Part shown: positions 15,365 through 27,564 of the stretch, piece by piece
Numbering within the stretch: position 1 is the first letter of the stretch
Layout of the letters: each line of letters starts with the position of its first letter
Origin: Micromonospora echinospora
Lineage (GTDB): Bacteria > Actinomycetota > Actinomycetes > Mycobacteriales > Micromonosporaceae
NCBI RefSeq assembly: GCF_014203425.1
Contig: NZ_JACHJC010000001.1
Span: 5,730,001 to 5,794,000, forward strand
Direction: 5' to 3'
Length of the DNA stretch: 64,000 nt
Translations under genes and position numbers: made by a program
The notes under the pieces: generated by a model
The model's input: only the letters and a program-made list of their open reading frames with translations
The model's database searches: none
Told to the model about the DNA's origin: nothing

Positions 15365-16282
15365 TCACACCCGTGCGGCCGCGCGCAGCCGCTGCCACAC
15401 CTCGCGGGTCGCGGTGGACCGGTTGAGCGTGATGAAGTGGATCCCCGGCACGCCCTCGTCGAGGAGCTTCTCGCACATCTCGCTCGCCTGCTCGACGCCG
15501 AGGCGGCGCACCGCCTCGGGGTCGTCGGCCACCCGCTCGAACCGCTCGGCGAGCGCCGGCGGGAACGGCGCGCCGGACAGCTGCACCGAGCGTTCGATGG
15601 TGCCGATCTGGGTCACCGGCATCACCCCGGCCAGGATCGGCGTGTCGCAGCCGGCGGCGGCCACCCGGTCGCGCAGCCGCAGGTAGTCGTCGGCGTCGAA
15701 GAACATCTGGGTGACGGCGAACTCCGCGCCCGCCCGGCACTTGCGGACGAAGTACGCGGTGTCGCTGGCCACGTCCGGCGATCGCGGGTGCTTGTACGGG
15801 AAGGCGGCCACCCCGACGCTGAAGTCACCGCTGTCCCGTACCAGCCGGACCAGGTCCTCGGCGTACCGGACGCCTTCGGGGTGGGCGATCCACTCGCCGC
15901 CCGGGTCGCCCGGCGGGTCACCCCGCACGGCCAGCACGTTGCGCACCCCGACCGAGGCCAGCCGCCCGATCACGTGCCGCAGCTCGGCCACCGAGTGGTT
16001 CACGGCGGTGAGGTGCGCCATCGGCAGCAGCGTGGTCTCGGTGGCGATCCGCTCGGTCACCGCCACCGTGGTGTCGCGGGTCGAGCCGCCCGCGCCGTAG
16101 GTGATCGAGACGAACGAGGGGCGCAGCGACTCCAGCTCCCGGATGGCCTGCCAGAGCAGTTTCTCCCCGGCCTGCGTCTTCGGCGGGAAGAACTCGAAGG
16201 AGAACGTCGGGCGGCCGTCACGGATCAGCTCCCCGATGGCCGGCTGGGGATTGGGGAGGACCGAGGGAAGACCGAGCGCCAC
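15365..16282 (-). CDS. Methylenetetrahydrofolate reductase
   Basis: A 305-residue TIM-barrel flavoprotein of the MetF family, which reduces methylene-THF to methyl-THF for methionine synthesis. Landmarks are FSFEFFPPKT near residue 28, SITYGAGGSTRD, the folate-site AVRGDPPG, FPYKHPRS and AVTQMFFDADDYLRL. The GTG at 16282 fits the family length, and a TACAGT hexamer six bases upstream indicates a leaderless mRNA. Gene order (this gene, then polyprenyl synthase, Rv2175c-like, PknL-like) matches Rv2172c onward in M. tuberculosis. Confidence 0.9.
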   Translation of the reverse strand: MALGLPSVLPNPQPAIGELIRDGRPTFSFEFFPPKTQAGEKLLWQAIRELESLRPSFVSITYGAGGSTRDTTVAVTERIATETTLLPMAHLTAVNHSVAELRHVIGRLASVGVRNVLAVRGDPPGDPGGEWIAHPEGVRYAEDLVRLVRDSGDFSVGVAAFPYKHPRSPDVASDTAYFVRKCRAGAEFAVTQMFFDADDYLRLRDRVAAAGCDTPILAGVMPVTQIGTIERSVQLSGAPFPPALAERFERVADDPEAVRRLGVEQASEMCEKLLDEGVPGIHFITLNRSTATREVWQRLRAAARV

Positions 16283-16288
16283 GGACCG

Positions 16289-16294
16289 ACTGTA
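16289..16294 (-). promoter_or_regulatory. -10 element of a leaderless promoter (metF)
   Basis: TACAGT on the minus strand, six bases (CGGTCC) before the GTG start at 16282. No Shine-Dalgarno is present in that gap. Confidence 0.5.
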
Positions 16295-16499
16295 GCCGGG
16301 AGTGCCCGGCTTACCGAGCGTCTTCCCAGCCCGCGAACACTCCGCGGCGCGACGTCGTACCCCGGGGGTAGAAAGACCACAGCGCGGTGGGGCGGCCGAC
16401 GGCCGTCCCGGGGCCCGCGCGGGGGTCGCCACGACGGTGACGCGCCGGCGCCGGCCGGGCGTCCGCGTCGCCATCCGCGCTGTCGCCCCGGAGGTCACC

Positions 16500-17927
16500 A
16501 TGATCCCGTCCTCGCCGCCCGGCCCGCGCCTGCTCGGGCCGCTCCTGGCCGAGCTGCGGGCCGCCCGCGGCTGGAGCCAGCAGCGTCTCGCCGCCGAGCT
16601 CTGCGCCGCCTCCGGCGTGCCCACCCTGACCCGGCACGAGGTGTCCCGCTGGGAGCGCCAGCTCCGGCTCCCCGGCGACTTCTGGTCCGCCTGGCTGGCG
16701 ACGGTCCTGGGCGTGCCGGGCGAGCTGCTCGCCGGGGCCGCCGCCAGCAGCCGCCGGCTCGGCGCGACGCCCGCCGCCGTCGACCCGGCCGGGTCCCGCG
16801 CCCGGCTGGCGCTGCTCACCCTGGCGCACCGCTGGGCCGCCGACCCGGGCGGCGGCACGCTGGCCGGCCCGTTCACCGGCCCGGCGACCGCCGCGCCGTC
16901 CGGCCCGGCCACCGGCGACGGGTACGGGCCGCCCGGCGCCGACGACAGCGCCGGCTCCGGTCGGCGGCACCCGGCGGACGGGGCGTCGCTGGCCACGCTG
17001 CGGCGCTGGGACGACCTGCTCGGCGGCGGCGACCTCGCCGGGCTCGGCGCGCGCCGGCTGCGCCGCTCGGTCCGCGGCTACCGGCGCGCCGGGCCCGCCG
17101 GCCGGCGGCGGATGCTGCCGTCGCTGGCCGAGTCGGCGCAGCTCGCCGGGTGGCTGGCCGCCGACGCCGGCGACCTCACCGGCGGCCTGGTCGCCTACCG
17201 GCTGGCGCTGCGGGCCGCGGTGGCCGCCGGGGAGCCGCCGCTGGCCGGGCACGTGCTCGGGTCGGCCAGCCACCTGCTGGCCGACGCCGGCGACCCGGCC
17301 GGCGCGCTGGTCCTGGCCCGGATCGGGTACGCGGCCAGCCGCGCCACCGCCTCCCCGGGGCTGCGGGCGCTGCTGCTGCACCGGGTCGCGCTCGCCGCCG
17401 CGCTCGGCGGGAGGTGCCGCGCCGCCGGTCAGGCGCTGGCCGGGGCCGACCGGGCCGGGCCTCCGGAGCCCGGCCGGGAGCCGCCCTGGCTGTACTGGCT
17501 GGACGCGGCCGAGCTGGCCGCGATGACCGGACGCACGCTCGTCGCGCTGGGTCGTCCCGCCGCGGCCGTGCCGCTGCTGACGCCCGTGGTGACCGCGCTG
17601 GGCCGCCCGCGCCGCTCAGCGGTGTACGGCGGCTGGCTGGCCCGCGGGCACCTGGGGCTCGGCGCGGAGCCCGAGGCGTGCGCGGTGGCCGGCGAGGCGC
17701 TGCTCGACGCGGTCCGCTCCGGTTCGCCCCGGGCCGTCGGCCAGCTCACCGAGTTCCGCCGCGGGCTGGCCCGCCGTCCGCCCGGACCGGCGACCCGGGG
17801 GTACGCGCGGCTGCTCGCGGCGGCCCGTCCGTACCTGCCGTCGCGGCACCGATGGCGACCGTCACCGCCGGTGAGCTGCGAGCCACGCCGGGACGGTGGC
17901 ACGACGGGATCGGGCCCGAACCGCTAG
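16500..17927 (+). CDS. XRE-type helix-turn-helix regulator with helical-repeat C-terminus
   Basis: A 475-residue protein. Residues about 10-75 form an XRE helix-turn-helix (LLAELRAARGWSQQRLAAEL, RHEVSRWERQLRLPG). The remainder is Ala/Leu-rich with repeated two-helix units (LAESAQLAGWLAADAGDLTG, LASHLLADAGDPAGALVLARIGYAASR-like stretches) typical of TPR sensors of actinobacterial regulators. A Gly/Pro-rich linker lies around 125-160. The ATG at 16500 follows GGAGGTCACC. Ligand and targets are unknown. Its TAG stop is also part of the -10 of the next gene, so the two are packed end to end. Confidence 0.75.
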   Translation: MIPSSPPGPRLLGPLLAELRAARGWSQQRLAAELCAASGVPTLTRHEVSRWERQLRLPGDFWSAWLATVLGVPGELLAGAAASSRRLGATPAAVDPAGSRARLALLTLAHRWAADPGGGTLAGPFTGPATAAPSGPATGDGYGPPGADDSAGSGRRHPADGASLATLRRWDDLLGGGDLAGLGARRLRRSVRGYRRAGPAGRRRMLPSLAESAQLAGWLAADAGDLTGGLVAYRLALRAAVAAGEPPLAGHVLGSASHLLADAGDPAGALVLARIGYAASRATASPGLRALLLHRVALAAALGGRCRAAGQALAGADRAGPPEPGREPPWLYWLDAAELAAMTGRTLVALGRPAAAVPLLTPVVTALGRPRRSAVYGGWLARGHLGLGAEPEACAVAGEALLDAVRSGSPRAVGQLTEFRRGLARRPPGPATRGYARLLAAARPYLPSRHRWRPSPPVSCEPRRDGGTTGSGPNR

Positions 17928-17930
17928 CGT
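17925..17930 (+). promoter_or_regulatory. -10 element of a leaderless promoter (polyprenyl synthase)
   Basis: TAGCGT, then CGTGGC, then GTG at 17937. Its first three bases are the stop codon of the preceding regulator gene. Confidence 0.5.
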
Positions 17931-17936
17931 CGTGGC

Positions 17937-19019
17937 GTGACCCACGCTGCTCCTGTTTCCCCCGTCGACCGTGCCGGCCTGCGTCAGCGGATCGACAAGG
18001 CGCTCACCGAGTTCCTGGCCGGCCAGCGCGGCTGGCTGACCGCCGTCGACGACGGCCTGCTGCCCGTCGCCGAGGCGATCGAGGCGTTCGTGCTGGGCGG
18101 CGGCAAGCGGCTGCGCCCGGCCTTCGGCTACTGGGGCTACCGGGGCGCCGGCGGGGTCGACTCCGACCAGGTCGTCGCCGCCCTGGCCGCGCTGGAGTTC
18201 GTGCAGGCCAGCGCGCTGATTCACGACGACCTGATGGACCGGTCGGACACCCGGCGGGGCGAGCCGGCGGTGCACCGCAGGTTCGCCGCCCGGCACCGGG
18301 CGGCCGGCTGGGGCGGCGACGCGGACGCCTTCGGCGACTCGGCCGCGATCCTGCTGGGCGACCTGTGCCTGGTCTGGTCCGACGAGCTGCTGCACTCCTC
18401 CGGCCTGGCGCCGGCGACGGTGGCCCGGGCCCGGCCGGTCTTCGACGAGATGCGCACCGAGGTGACCGTCGGGCAGTACCTGGACGTGCTGACCCAGGCG
18501 ACCGCGGACACCTCGCTCGACCGGGCCGCCAAGGTGGCCCGGTACAAGTCGGCGAAGTACACGGTCGAACGGCCCATGCTGCTGGGCGCCGCGCTGGCCG
18601 GCGCCCCGCCCGAGGTGCACGCCGCCTACTCCGCGTACGGGCTGCCGCTGGGTGAGGCGTTCCAGCTCCGCGACGACGTGCTGGGAGTGTTCGGCGACCC
18701 GGAGCTCACCGGCAAGCCGGCCGGTGACGACCTGCGCGAGGGCAAGCGGACGTACCTGGTGGCGGCGGCCATGGAGACGCTCGACCAGGCCGGCCGGGAG
18801 GCGTTGCTGGCCGGGCTCGGCGTACCGGACCTGGACGCGGCCGGGGTGGACCGGCTGCGCGAGCTGATCACCACCAGCGGCGCGCTGGAGCGCGCCGAAC
18901 AGCACATCGCCGCGCTCACCGAGAGCGCGCTTGCCGCGCTCACCGCCGTCGACCTGGACACCGAGGCCCGCCAGGCGCTGGTGGATCTGGCCATAGCCGC
19001 CACCCGCCGCCCCGCCTGA
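17937..19019 (+). CDS. Polyprenyl diphosphate synthase (IdsA/GGPP synthase type)
   Basis: A 360-residue all-helical trans-prenyltransferase that extends allylic diphosphates with IPP, giving GGPP or a similar chain. The first Asp-rich motif is HDDLMDRSDTRRG (about residues 97-109); the second region is FQLRDDVLGVFGD with the following KPAGDDLREGKRT. The GTG start is read without a leader. It is the homologue in position of Rv2173 (idsA2). It could supply GGPP for the carotenoids handled by the operon at 9.3-14.5 kb, but it is not linked to it transcriptionally. Confidence 0.9.
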   Translation: MTHAAPVSPVDRAGLRQRIDKALTEFLAGQRGWLTAVDDGLLPVAEAIEAFVLGGGKRLRPAFGYWGYRGAGGVDSDQVVAALAALEFVQASALIHDDLMDRSDTRRGEPAVHRRFAARHRAAGWGGDADAFGDSAAILLGDLCLVWSDELLHSSGLAPATVARARPVFDEMRTEVTVGQYLDVLTQATADTSLDRAAKVARYKSAKYTVERPMLLGAALAGAPPEVHAAYSAYGLPLGEAFQLRDDVLGVFGDPELTGKPAGDDLREGKRTYLVAAAMETLDQAGREALLAGLGVPDLDAAGVDRLRELITTSGALERAEQHIAALTESALAALTAVDLDTEARQALVDLAIAATRRPA

Positions 19020-19069
19020 CCGCCACTCTCCCCTCCCTCCCTCCCGCCACGCCCGCTTCCGAAGCGGTC

Positions 19070-19124
19070 GATCATGAAGTTGGCGGCACTTTCGGAGATC
19101 GACTTCGCCGCCAACTTCATGATC
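19070..19124. repeat. Inverted repeat with 18-bp perfect arms
   Basis: GATCATGAAGTTGGCGGC (19070-19087) and its exact complement (19107-19124) flank a 19-base centre. It lies between the convergent polyprenyl synthase and Rv2175c-like genes. The arms are AT-richer than the surroundings. The form suggests an extragenic palindromic element or a bidirectional terminator. Confidence 0.8.
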
Positions 19125-19166
19125 AACGAGGACGGGAGGGCCGGCGGCCCGGGTGGGTGAAGAGGG

Positions 19167-19547
19167 CTAGAAGCCCACGGCCTGGGCTCGGCGTTTGACC
19201 TCGCGGGCCAGGTCGCCGCCGAGCGCGACGGCCGGGGTGCCGGGAAGCGACGGGTCCTCCCGGTAGAGCCAGCGCAGCGCCTCCTCGTCGTCGTACCCGG
19301 CGTCGTCGAGCAGGTTGAGCACGCCGGGCAGGTGCTTGAGCACTGTGTGGTTGGCCACCAGGTCGGCCGGGACGCGGCGGACGCCGTCACGGCGCACCGC
19401 GAGCAGTTCGCGGTCGCGGATCATCTGGTGCACCTTGCTGATCGACAGGTCCAGGCGCTCGGCCACGTCGGGCAGCGTCAGCCAGCCGGCCGGGTCGGCC
19501 GGTCCGGCCAGGTCGGCGCCGGTCTCGGCGGGTACGGAATCGGTCAC
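19167..19547 (-). CDS. Rv2175c-family DNA-binding protein
   Basis: A 126-residue winged-helix/MerR-like protein matching Rv2175c: LTLPDVAERLDLSISKVHQMIRD (recognition region, about residues 21-43), RRDGVRRVPADLVAN, and a C-terminal LNLLDDAGYDDEEALRWLY. In M. tuberculosis this protein binds DNA and is phosphorylated by PknL, and here a PknL-like kinase gene lies directly beside it, divergently transcribed. The GTG at 19547 is the start that best fits homologue length; upstream sequence in the same frame lacks family character. Confidence 0.85.
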   Translation of the reverse strand: MTDSVPAETGADLAGPADPAGWLTLPDVAERLDLSISKVHQMIRDRELLAVRRDGVRRVPADLVANHTVLKHLPGVLNLLDDAGYDDEEALRWLYREDPSLPGTPAVALGGDLAREVKRRAQAVGF

Positions 19548-19675
19548 CCGACCACCCTGCCACGTGCCCGCCGGATCCGGTGCACGGCACCCCCGGACCG
19601 GCCAGCGAGCGCGCCGGGCCACCGGTGTCCCAACCCGGCGGTAGCATCCTGTTCTACGTTCACCCTTCCGACACA

Positions 19676-19681
19676 TAGACT
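19676..19681 (+). promoter_or_regulatory. Candidate -10 element of the PASTA kinase gene
   Basis: TAGACT ends eight bases before the ATG at 19690, and no Shine-Dalgarno is present, consistent with a leaderless or near-leaderless mRNA. Confidence 0.4.
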
Positions 19682-19689
19682 GCCTGCCG

Positions 19690-21675
19690 ATGGACACACA
19701 GGTCGCCGACACGTTGCTGGGCTCGCTGATCGAGGGGCGCTACCGCATTCGCGGGCGCGTCGCCCGTGGCGGCATGGCGACCGTGTACACCGCCACCGAC
19801 GAGCGCCTGGAGCGCACTGTGGCGGTCAAGATCATTCACCCGACCCAGGCGCCGCAGGCCCGGGCCCGGATGGCCGGCTTCGTCGAGCGGTTCACCGACG
19901 AGGCGAAGACGATCGCCCGGCTCACCCACCCGAACGTGGTGGCGGTCTACGACCAGGGCATCCACGCCGGCCTGCCGTACCTGGTGATGGAGTACGTGCG
20001 CGGCCGCACGCTGCGTGACGTGCTCGCCGAGCGCCGCCGGCTGAATCCGGACGAGGCGCTCGCGATCACCGAGCAGGTGCTCGCCGCGCTCGCCGCCGCG
20101 CACCGGGCCGGTCTCGTGCACCGGGACGTCAAGCCGGAGAACGTGCTGGTCGCCGAGGTGCCCACCGGCGGCAGCCGCGACCTGGTCGACAGCGTGGTCA
20201 AGGTGGCCGACTTCGGGCTGGCCCGGGCCGTCGAGGCGAGCGCGGAGGACGAGAACGGCAACCAGCTCATGGCGACAGTGGCGTACGTGGCGCCGGAGCT
20301 GGTCACCCAGGGCCATGCCGACCCGCGCACCGACGTCTACTCGGCCGGCATCGTGCTGTTCGAAATGCTCACCGGCCGGGTGCCCTACGACGGCGACCGC
20401 CCGGTGGAGGTCGCCTGGCAGCACGTCGACCGGGACGTGCCTCCCCCGTCGACGCTGGTTCCGGCGCTGCCGCCGGCTGTCGACGCGCTCGTCGCCCGGG
20501 CCACCCGGCGGGACCCGGCCGCCCGTCCGGCCGACGCCGCGGCGCTGCTGACCGAGGTGCAGGCGGCCCGCGAGGAGCTGGGCAACCCGCACGCGCACAC
20601 CGCTGTGCTGCGCCAGCTCAGCGACGACACGGCGGTGCTGAGCCAGCCGACGCAGGTGGTGGCCGCGCTCCAGCCGGTCCAGCGCCCGGCGTGGGCCCGG
20701 CTGCCCGAGGGCGCCGCCGCGCAGCGCCCGCACCGCCGCCGCGCCGTCGAGCAGGAGGGGCCGGTCGCCCGGTTCGCCGCCCTGCGTACCCGGATCATGG
20801 GCTCGCCGCGCGGCCGGCTGGCCGTCGCCGCGGCGGTCGTGGTGCTCGGCCTGGTCGCCGCCGTCGGCGGCTGGTGGTTCGGCGTGGGCCGCTACACGGT
20901 CGCGCCGCAGATGGTGAGCCTCACCAAGGCCGAGGCCGAGGCGCAGGCCCAGCGCGGTGGTTTCACGCTGCGCTACGCCGACCCCCGGTACGACGAGAAC
21001 GTCCCGAAGGACACCGTGCTCGGCCAGGCGCCGGGCTCGGCCGCCCGGATCGTCAAGGGCGGCACGATCACGCTGACCCTGTCGCTCGGCCCGGAGCGCC
21101 TGCCGGTGCCGGACGTGGTGGGTAAGGACTTCGCGCTGGCCCAGGTGGAACTGGAGGGTCTCAACCTGGTCGCGGCCAAGGGCAGCTCCCGCTACGACGA
21201 CGCGCTGCCGGCGGGTGTCGTGCTGGCGACCGACCCGAAGGTCGGCACGGTGGTCAAGCCCGGGGCCAAGGTGACGCTGATCCTCAGCAAGGGCCGCGCC
21301 CCGGTGAGCGTGCCCGACCTGGTCGGCAAGAGCCTCACCGAGGCGCGCACCATCCTCGCGCGGCTCGGGCTCAAGCCGGTGGAGAACGTCAAGGACTCCG
21401 ACAAGCCGAAGGACGAGATCCTCGGCCAGAGTCCGGCGGACGGCACCGGCGTGGAGAAGGGCGCCCAGGTCAAGCTGGAGATCAGCAAGGGCCCGCCGCA
21501 GGTGGCCGTCCCCCGGGTGATCGACATGCCCTGCCAGCAGGCCAAGCAGACGCTGGAGAGCCAGGGCTTCCCGGTCAACATCCAGCTCAACCCGAATGGC
21601 GTCGTCCGGCTGCAGAACCCGGCCGAGAACACGCCGGTGCCGCCGGGCACGACGGTCACGGTGACGTGCCTGTGA
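19690..21675 (+). CDS. pknL: Serine/threonine kinase with PASTA domains (PknL/Stk1 type)
   Basis: A 661-residue membrane kinase. The cytoplasmic kinase domain (about 18-285) has the Gly-loop RVARGGMATVY, catalytic Lys47 (VAVKII), GLVHRDVKPENVLV, and VADFGLARA. A proline/basic juxtamembrane part leads to one membrane helix (LAVAAAVVVLGLVAAVGGWWF, about 373-393). Outside are four PASTA repeats ending at the C-terminus (for example PVPDVVGKDFALAQVELE, VSVPDLVGKSLTEARTIL, AVPRVIDMPCQQAKQTLE). PASTA domains sense peptidoglycan or lipid II. The divergent Rv2175c-like neighbour is the likely substrate. Its stop overlaps the endonuclease IV start. Confidence 0.92.
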   Translation: MDTQVADTLLGSLIEGRYRIRGRVARGGMATVYTATDERLERTVAVKIIHPTQAPQARARMAGFVERFTDEAKTIARLTHPNVVAVYDQGIHAGLPYLVMEYVRGRTLRDVLAERRRLNPDEALAITEQVLAALAAAHRAGLVHRDVKPENVLVAEVPTGGSRDLVDSVVKVADFGLARAVEASAEDENGNQLMATVAYVAPELVTQGHADPRTDVYSAGIVLFEMLTGRVPYDGDRPVEVAWQHVDRDVPPPSTLVPALPPAVDALVARATRRDPAARPADAAALLTEVQAAREELGNPHAHTAVLRQLSDDTAVLSQPTQVVAALQPVQRPAWARLPEGAAAQRPHRRRAVEQEGPVARFAALRTRIMGSPRGRLAVAAAVVVLGLVAAVGGWWFGVGRYTVAPQMVSLTKAEAEAQAQRGGFTLRYADPRYDENVPKDTVLGQAPGSAARIVKGGTITLTLSLGPERLPVPDVVGKDFALAQVELEGLNLVAAKGSSRYDDALPAGVVLATDPKVGTVVKPGAKVTLILSKGRAPVSVPDLVGKSLTEARTILARLGLKPVENVKDSDKPKDEILGQSPADGTGVEKGAQVKLEISKGPPQVAVPRVIDMPCQQAKQTLESQGFPVNIQLNPNGVVRLQNPAENTPVPPGTTVTVTCL

Positions 21676-22541
21676 GCGCGGCCGACGGGTGCCGGCCGGT
21701 GGGGTCGCACACCCCCACCTCCGGTGGCCTGGCGCGGGCGGCCCTGCCGTACGCGGAGGCGGCCGAGTCCGAGGTGGTGCAGGTCTACGTCTCGAACTCG
21801 CGTGGCTGGGCGCTGCCGGCCGGTGACCCGGCGCAGGACGCGCTGTTCCGCGACGGCTGCGGCGAGCGTGGCCTGCCTGTGTTCATCCACGCGTCGCTGC
21901 TGGTCAACCTCGGCTCCCCCACCCCGGCGACGGTGAGCCGGTCGGCGGAGACGCTCGCGCACGCGCTGAAACGGGGCCGGGCGATCGGCGCCGGGGGCGT
22001 GGTGTTCCACGCCGGCAGCTCGGTGGACGCCGGGCACGCCGACGCGGCCCTACGGCAGGTCCGGGAGGCGCTGCTCCCGCTGCTCGACGAGACTGCGGCC
22101 ACCGGCGGGCCGATGCTGCTGGTCGAGCCGAGCGCCGGGGGCGGCCGGTCACTGGCGTCCCGGGTCGAGCACCTCGGTCCCTACCTGGACGCGGTCGACA
22201 GGCACCCGATGCTCGGGGTCTGCTTCGACACCTGCCACGCCTGGGCGGCCGGGCACGACCTGGCCGCCGAGGGCGGCATGACCGCCACGCTCGACACGCT
22301 GGTCGCCACCGTGGGCGCCGACCGGCTGCGGCTGGTGCACGCGAACGACTCGAAGGACCTGTGCGGCTCCACCCGGGACCGGCACGAGAACATCGGCAAG
22401 GGCACCATCGGCGAGCCGGCGTTCGCCGAGCTGATGCGCCATCCGGCGACGGCCGGCGTGCCGGTGCTGGTGGAGACCCCCACGGAGAAGCACGTCGGCC
22501 ACGCCGCCGACATCGCCACCCTCAAACGCCTCCGCCCCTGA
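21672..22541 (+). CDS. nfo: Deoxyribonuclease IV (endonuclease IV, AP endonuclease)
   Basis: A 289-residue TIM-barrel AP endonuclease that cuts DNA 5' to abasic sites using three zinc ions. Metal-ligand motifs visible are VGSHTPTSGGL, VFHAGS, LLVEPSAGGG, VCFDTCHAWAAGHD, HANDSKD and RHENIGKGTIG, the last three matching the family signatures. I place the start at the GTG at 21672 whose GTGA overlaps the kinase stop; a GTG two codons earlier (21666) is also possible. The overlap suggests coupled translation with the kinase. Confidence 0.9.
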   Translation: MSAADGCRPVGSHTPTSGGLARAALPYAEAAESEVVQVYVSNSRGWALPAGDPAQDALFRDGCGERGLPVFIHASLLVNLGSPTPATVSRSAETLAHALKRGRAIGAGGVVFHAGSSVDAGHADAALRQVREALLPLLDETAATGGPMLLVEPSAGGGRSLASRVEHLGPYLDAVDRHPMLGVCFDTCHAWAAGHDLAAEGGMTATLDTLVATVGADRLRLVHANDSKDLCGSTRDRHENIGKGTIGEPAFAELMRHPATAGVPVLVETPTEKHVGHAADIATLKRLRP

Positions 22542-22583
22542 CGGTTCCCACCCTCACCCTCACCGCCGGCAAAGGCGGGCCGG

Positions 22584-25068
<2,485 letters not shown>

Positions 25069-25599
25069 TCACTGGGAGGACACCGGCGAGGGCGCCGCCG
25101 GCGGCGGCGGCCCGGACGGGTCGGCGGTCGGCTCGGCCGTGCGGTCGCGGGGCGCCTCGCCGGAGATGCACCAGTCTGCACCGTTACGGGTCACCGTGAA
25201 CAGCAGTGACCGGGTGGCCTTGCGCGATCCGGCGGCCACCGTGACGGAGGCGCTGACCTCCTGCCCGTTCGGGCCGGAGCGGACGTCGGTGATCGTCGCG
25301 TCGGGCACCGTGAAGTGGTCGGCGAAGTCGCCGTTCGGGCCGGTGGCGGCGGCGTCGAAGGCGGCGTGCATGGGCGCGCAGAGCTGGCTGCGGCCGGCGT
25401 CGGCGTCGCGGGCGGTGAGCGCGTCGAGGTACGCCTGCACGCGCTCCCGGCTCTTGGCCGCCGCCTCCTCGGCCGGCGCCCGGCCGCTGGGCGCGGTGGC
25501 GGCGCCCTTGTCGCCGGAGCCGCAGGCGGCCAGCGCCGCCGGCGTGAGCGCGAGAGCGAGGGCGAGCGCGGCGAACCGGCCCCGGTGGCTGCGACCCAT
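25069..25599 (-). CDS. Putative lipoprotein, function unknown
   Basis: A 176-residue exported lipoprotein. A basic start (MGRSHRGRF), a hydrophobic stretch and the lipobox LAAC (Cys about residue 24) give a class II signal peptide. The mature part (ERVQAYLDALTARDAD, CAPMHAAFD, SASVTVAAGSRKATRSLLFTV) looks like a small NTF2-like alpha/beta domain, followed by a Pro-rich tail. The ATG at 25599 has a GGGAGGA site; in-frame codons further upstream are not coding in character. No partner is evident. Confidence 0.75.
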   Translation of the reverse strand: MGRSHRGRFAALALALALTPAALAACGSGDKGAATAPSGRAPAEEAAAKSRERVQAYLDALTARDADAGRSQLCAPMHAAFDAAATGPNGDFADHFTVPDATITDVRSGPNGQEVSASVTVAAGSRKATRSLLFTVTRNGADWCISGEAPRDRTAEPTADPSGPPPPAAPSPVSSQ

Positions 25600-25713
25600 C
25601 GGTCCTCCCGTCGCGTGGACTCGTCGAGCGGCGAGTGTGCCACACCCGGCCCGCGCGGCCGGGTGACTCCCCATCCTGACCCGGATCGGCGCGTGCGGCC
25701 AGGACGGCACGCG

Positions 25714-25746
25714 GGCGGGGAGGGGCCGGTACGGCCCCTCCCCGCC
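25714..25746 (-). terminator. Terminator of the chitinase gene
   Basis: A 15-bp perfect stem (25714-25728 with 25732-25746) and a 3-base loop (GTA), beginning 26 bases after the chitinase stop codon. Confidence 0.7.
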
Positions 25747-25771
25747 GGGTGGGTGGTGCGTCGGCCCTCGG

Positions 25772-27421
<1,650 letters not shown>

Positions 27422-27442
27422 ACGGCGTCCCTCCAATAGTTA

Positions 27443-27453
27443 GGAAAGTTTCC
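27443..27453. promoter_or_regulatory. Candidate operator GGAAAGTTTCC
   Basis: An 11-bp odd palindrome located between the predicted transcription start (about 27462) and the chitinase ribosome binding site, about 22 bases before the start codon. A repressor bound here would block elongation or initiation. The binding protein is not in this window as far as I can tell. Confidence 0.45.
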
Positions 27454-27468
27454 AAATTGATTGCTGAG

Positions 27469-27498
27469 ACGCTACTCACGCCGTCACCACTTCGTCAA
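27469..27498 (-). promoter_or_regulatory. Chitinase promoter
   Basis: On the minus strand TTGACG (27493-27498), an 18-base spacer and TAGCGT (27469-27474) form a good vegetative-type promoter about 48 bases before the chitinase start codon. Confidence 0.6.
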
Positions 27499-27552
27499 GA
27501 TGTAGATGCGTCGATTTCACGGGTGGCGCGGGACGGTCCGGGCGACGGCCCG

Positions 27553-27558
27553 TAGCCT
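27553..27558 (+). promoter_or_regulatory. -10 element of a leaderless promoter (glutathione peroxidase)
   Basis: TAGCCT, six bases (CGTCAC), then the ATG at 27565, with no Shine-Dalgarno. Confidence 0.5.
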
Positions 27559-27564
27559 CGTCAC

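Noticed and set aside
17937..19019. Dedicated carotenoid GGPP synthase
   Set aside because: It lies in the conserved Rv2172c-Rv2176-type block with its own promoter, 3.4 kb from the carotenoid operon. General isoprenoid supply is as likely.
22563..22578. Terminator between endonuclease IV and threonine aldolase
   Set aside because: Only a 5-bp stem with a 6-base loop; too weak to list as a feature.
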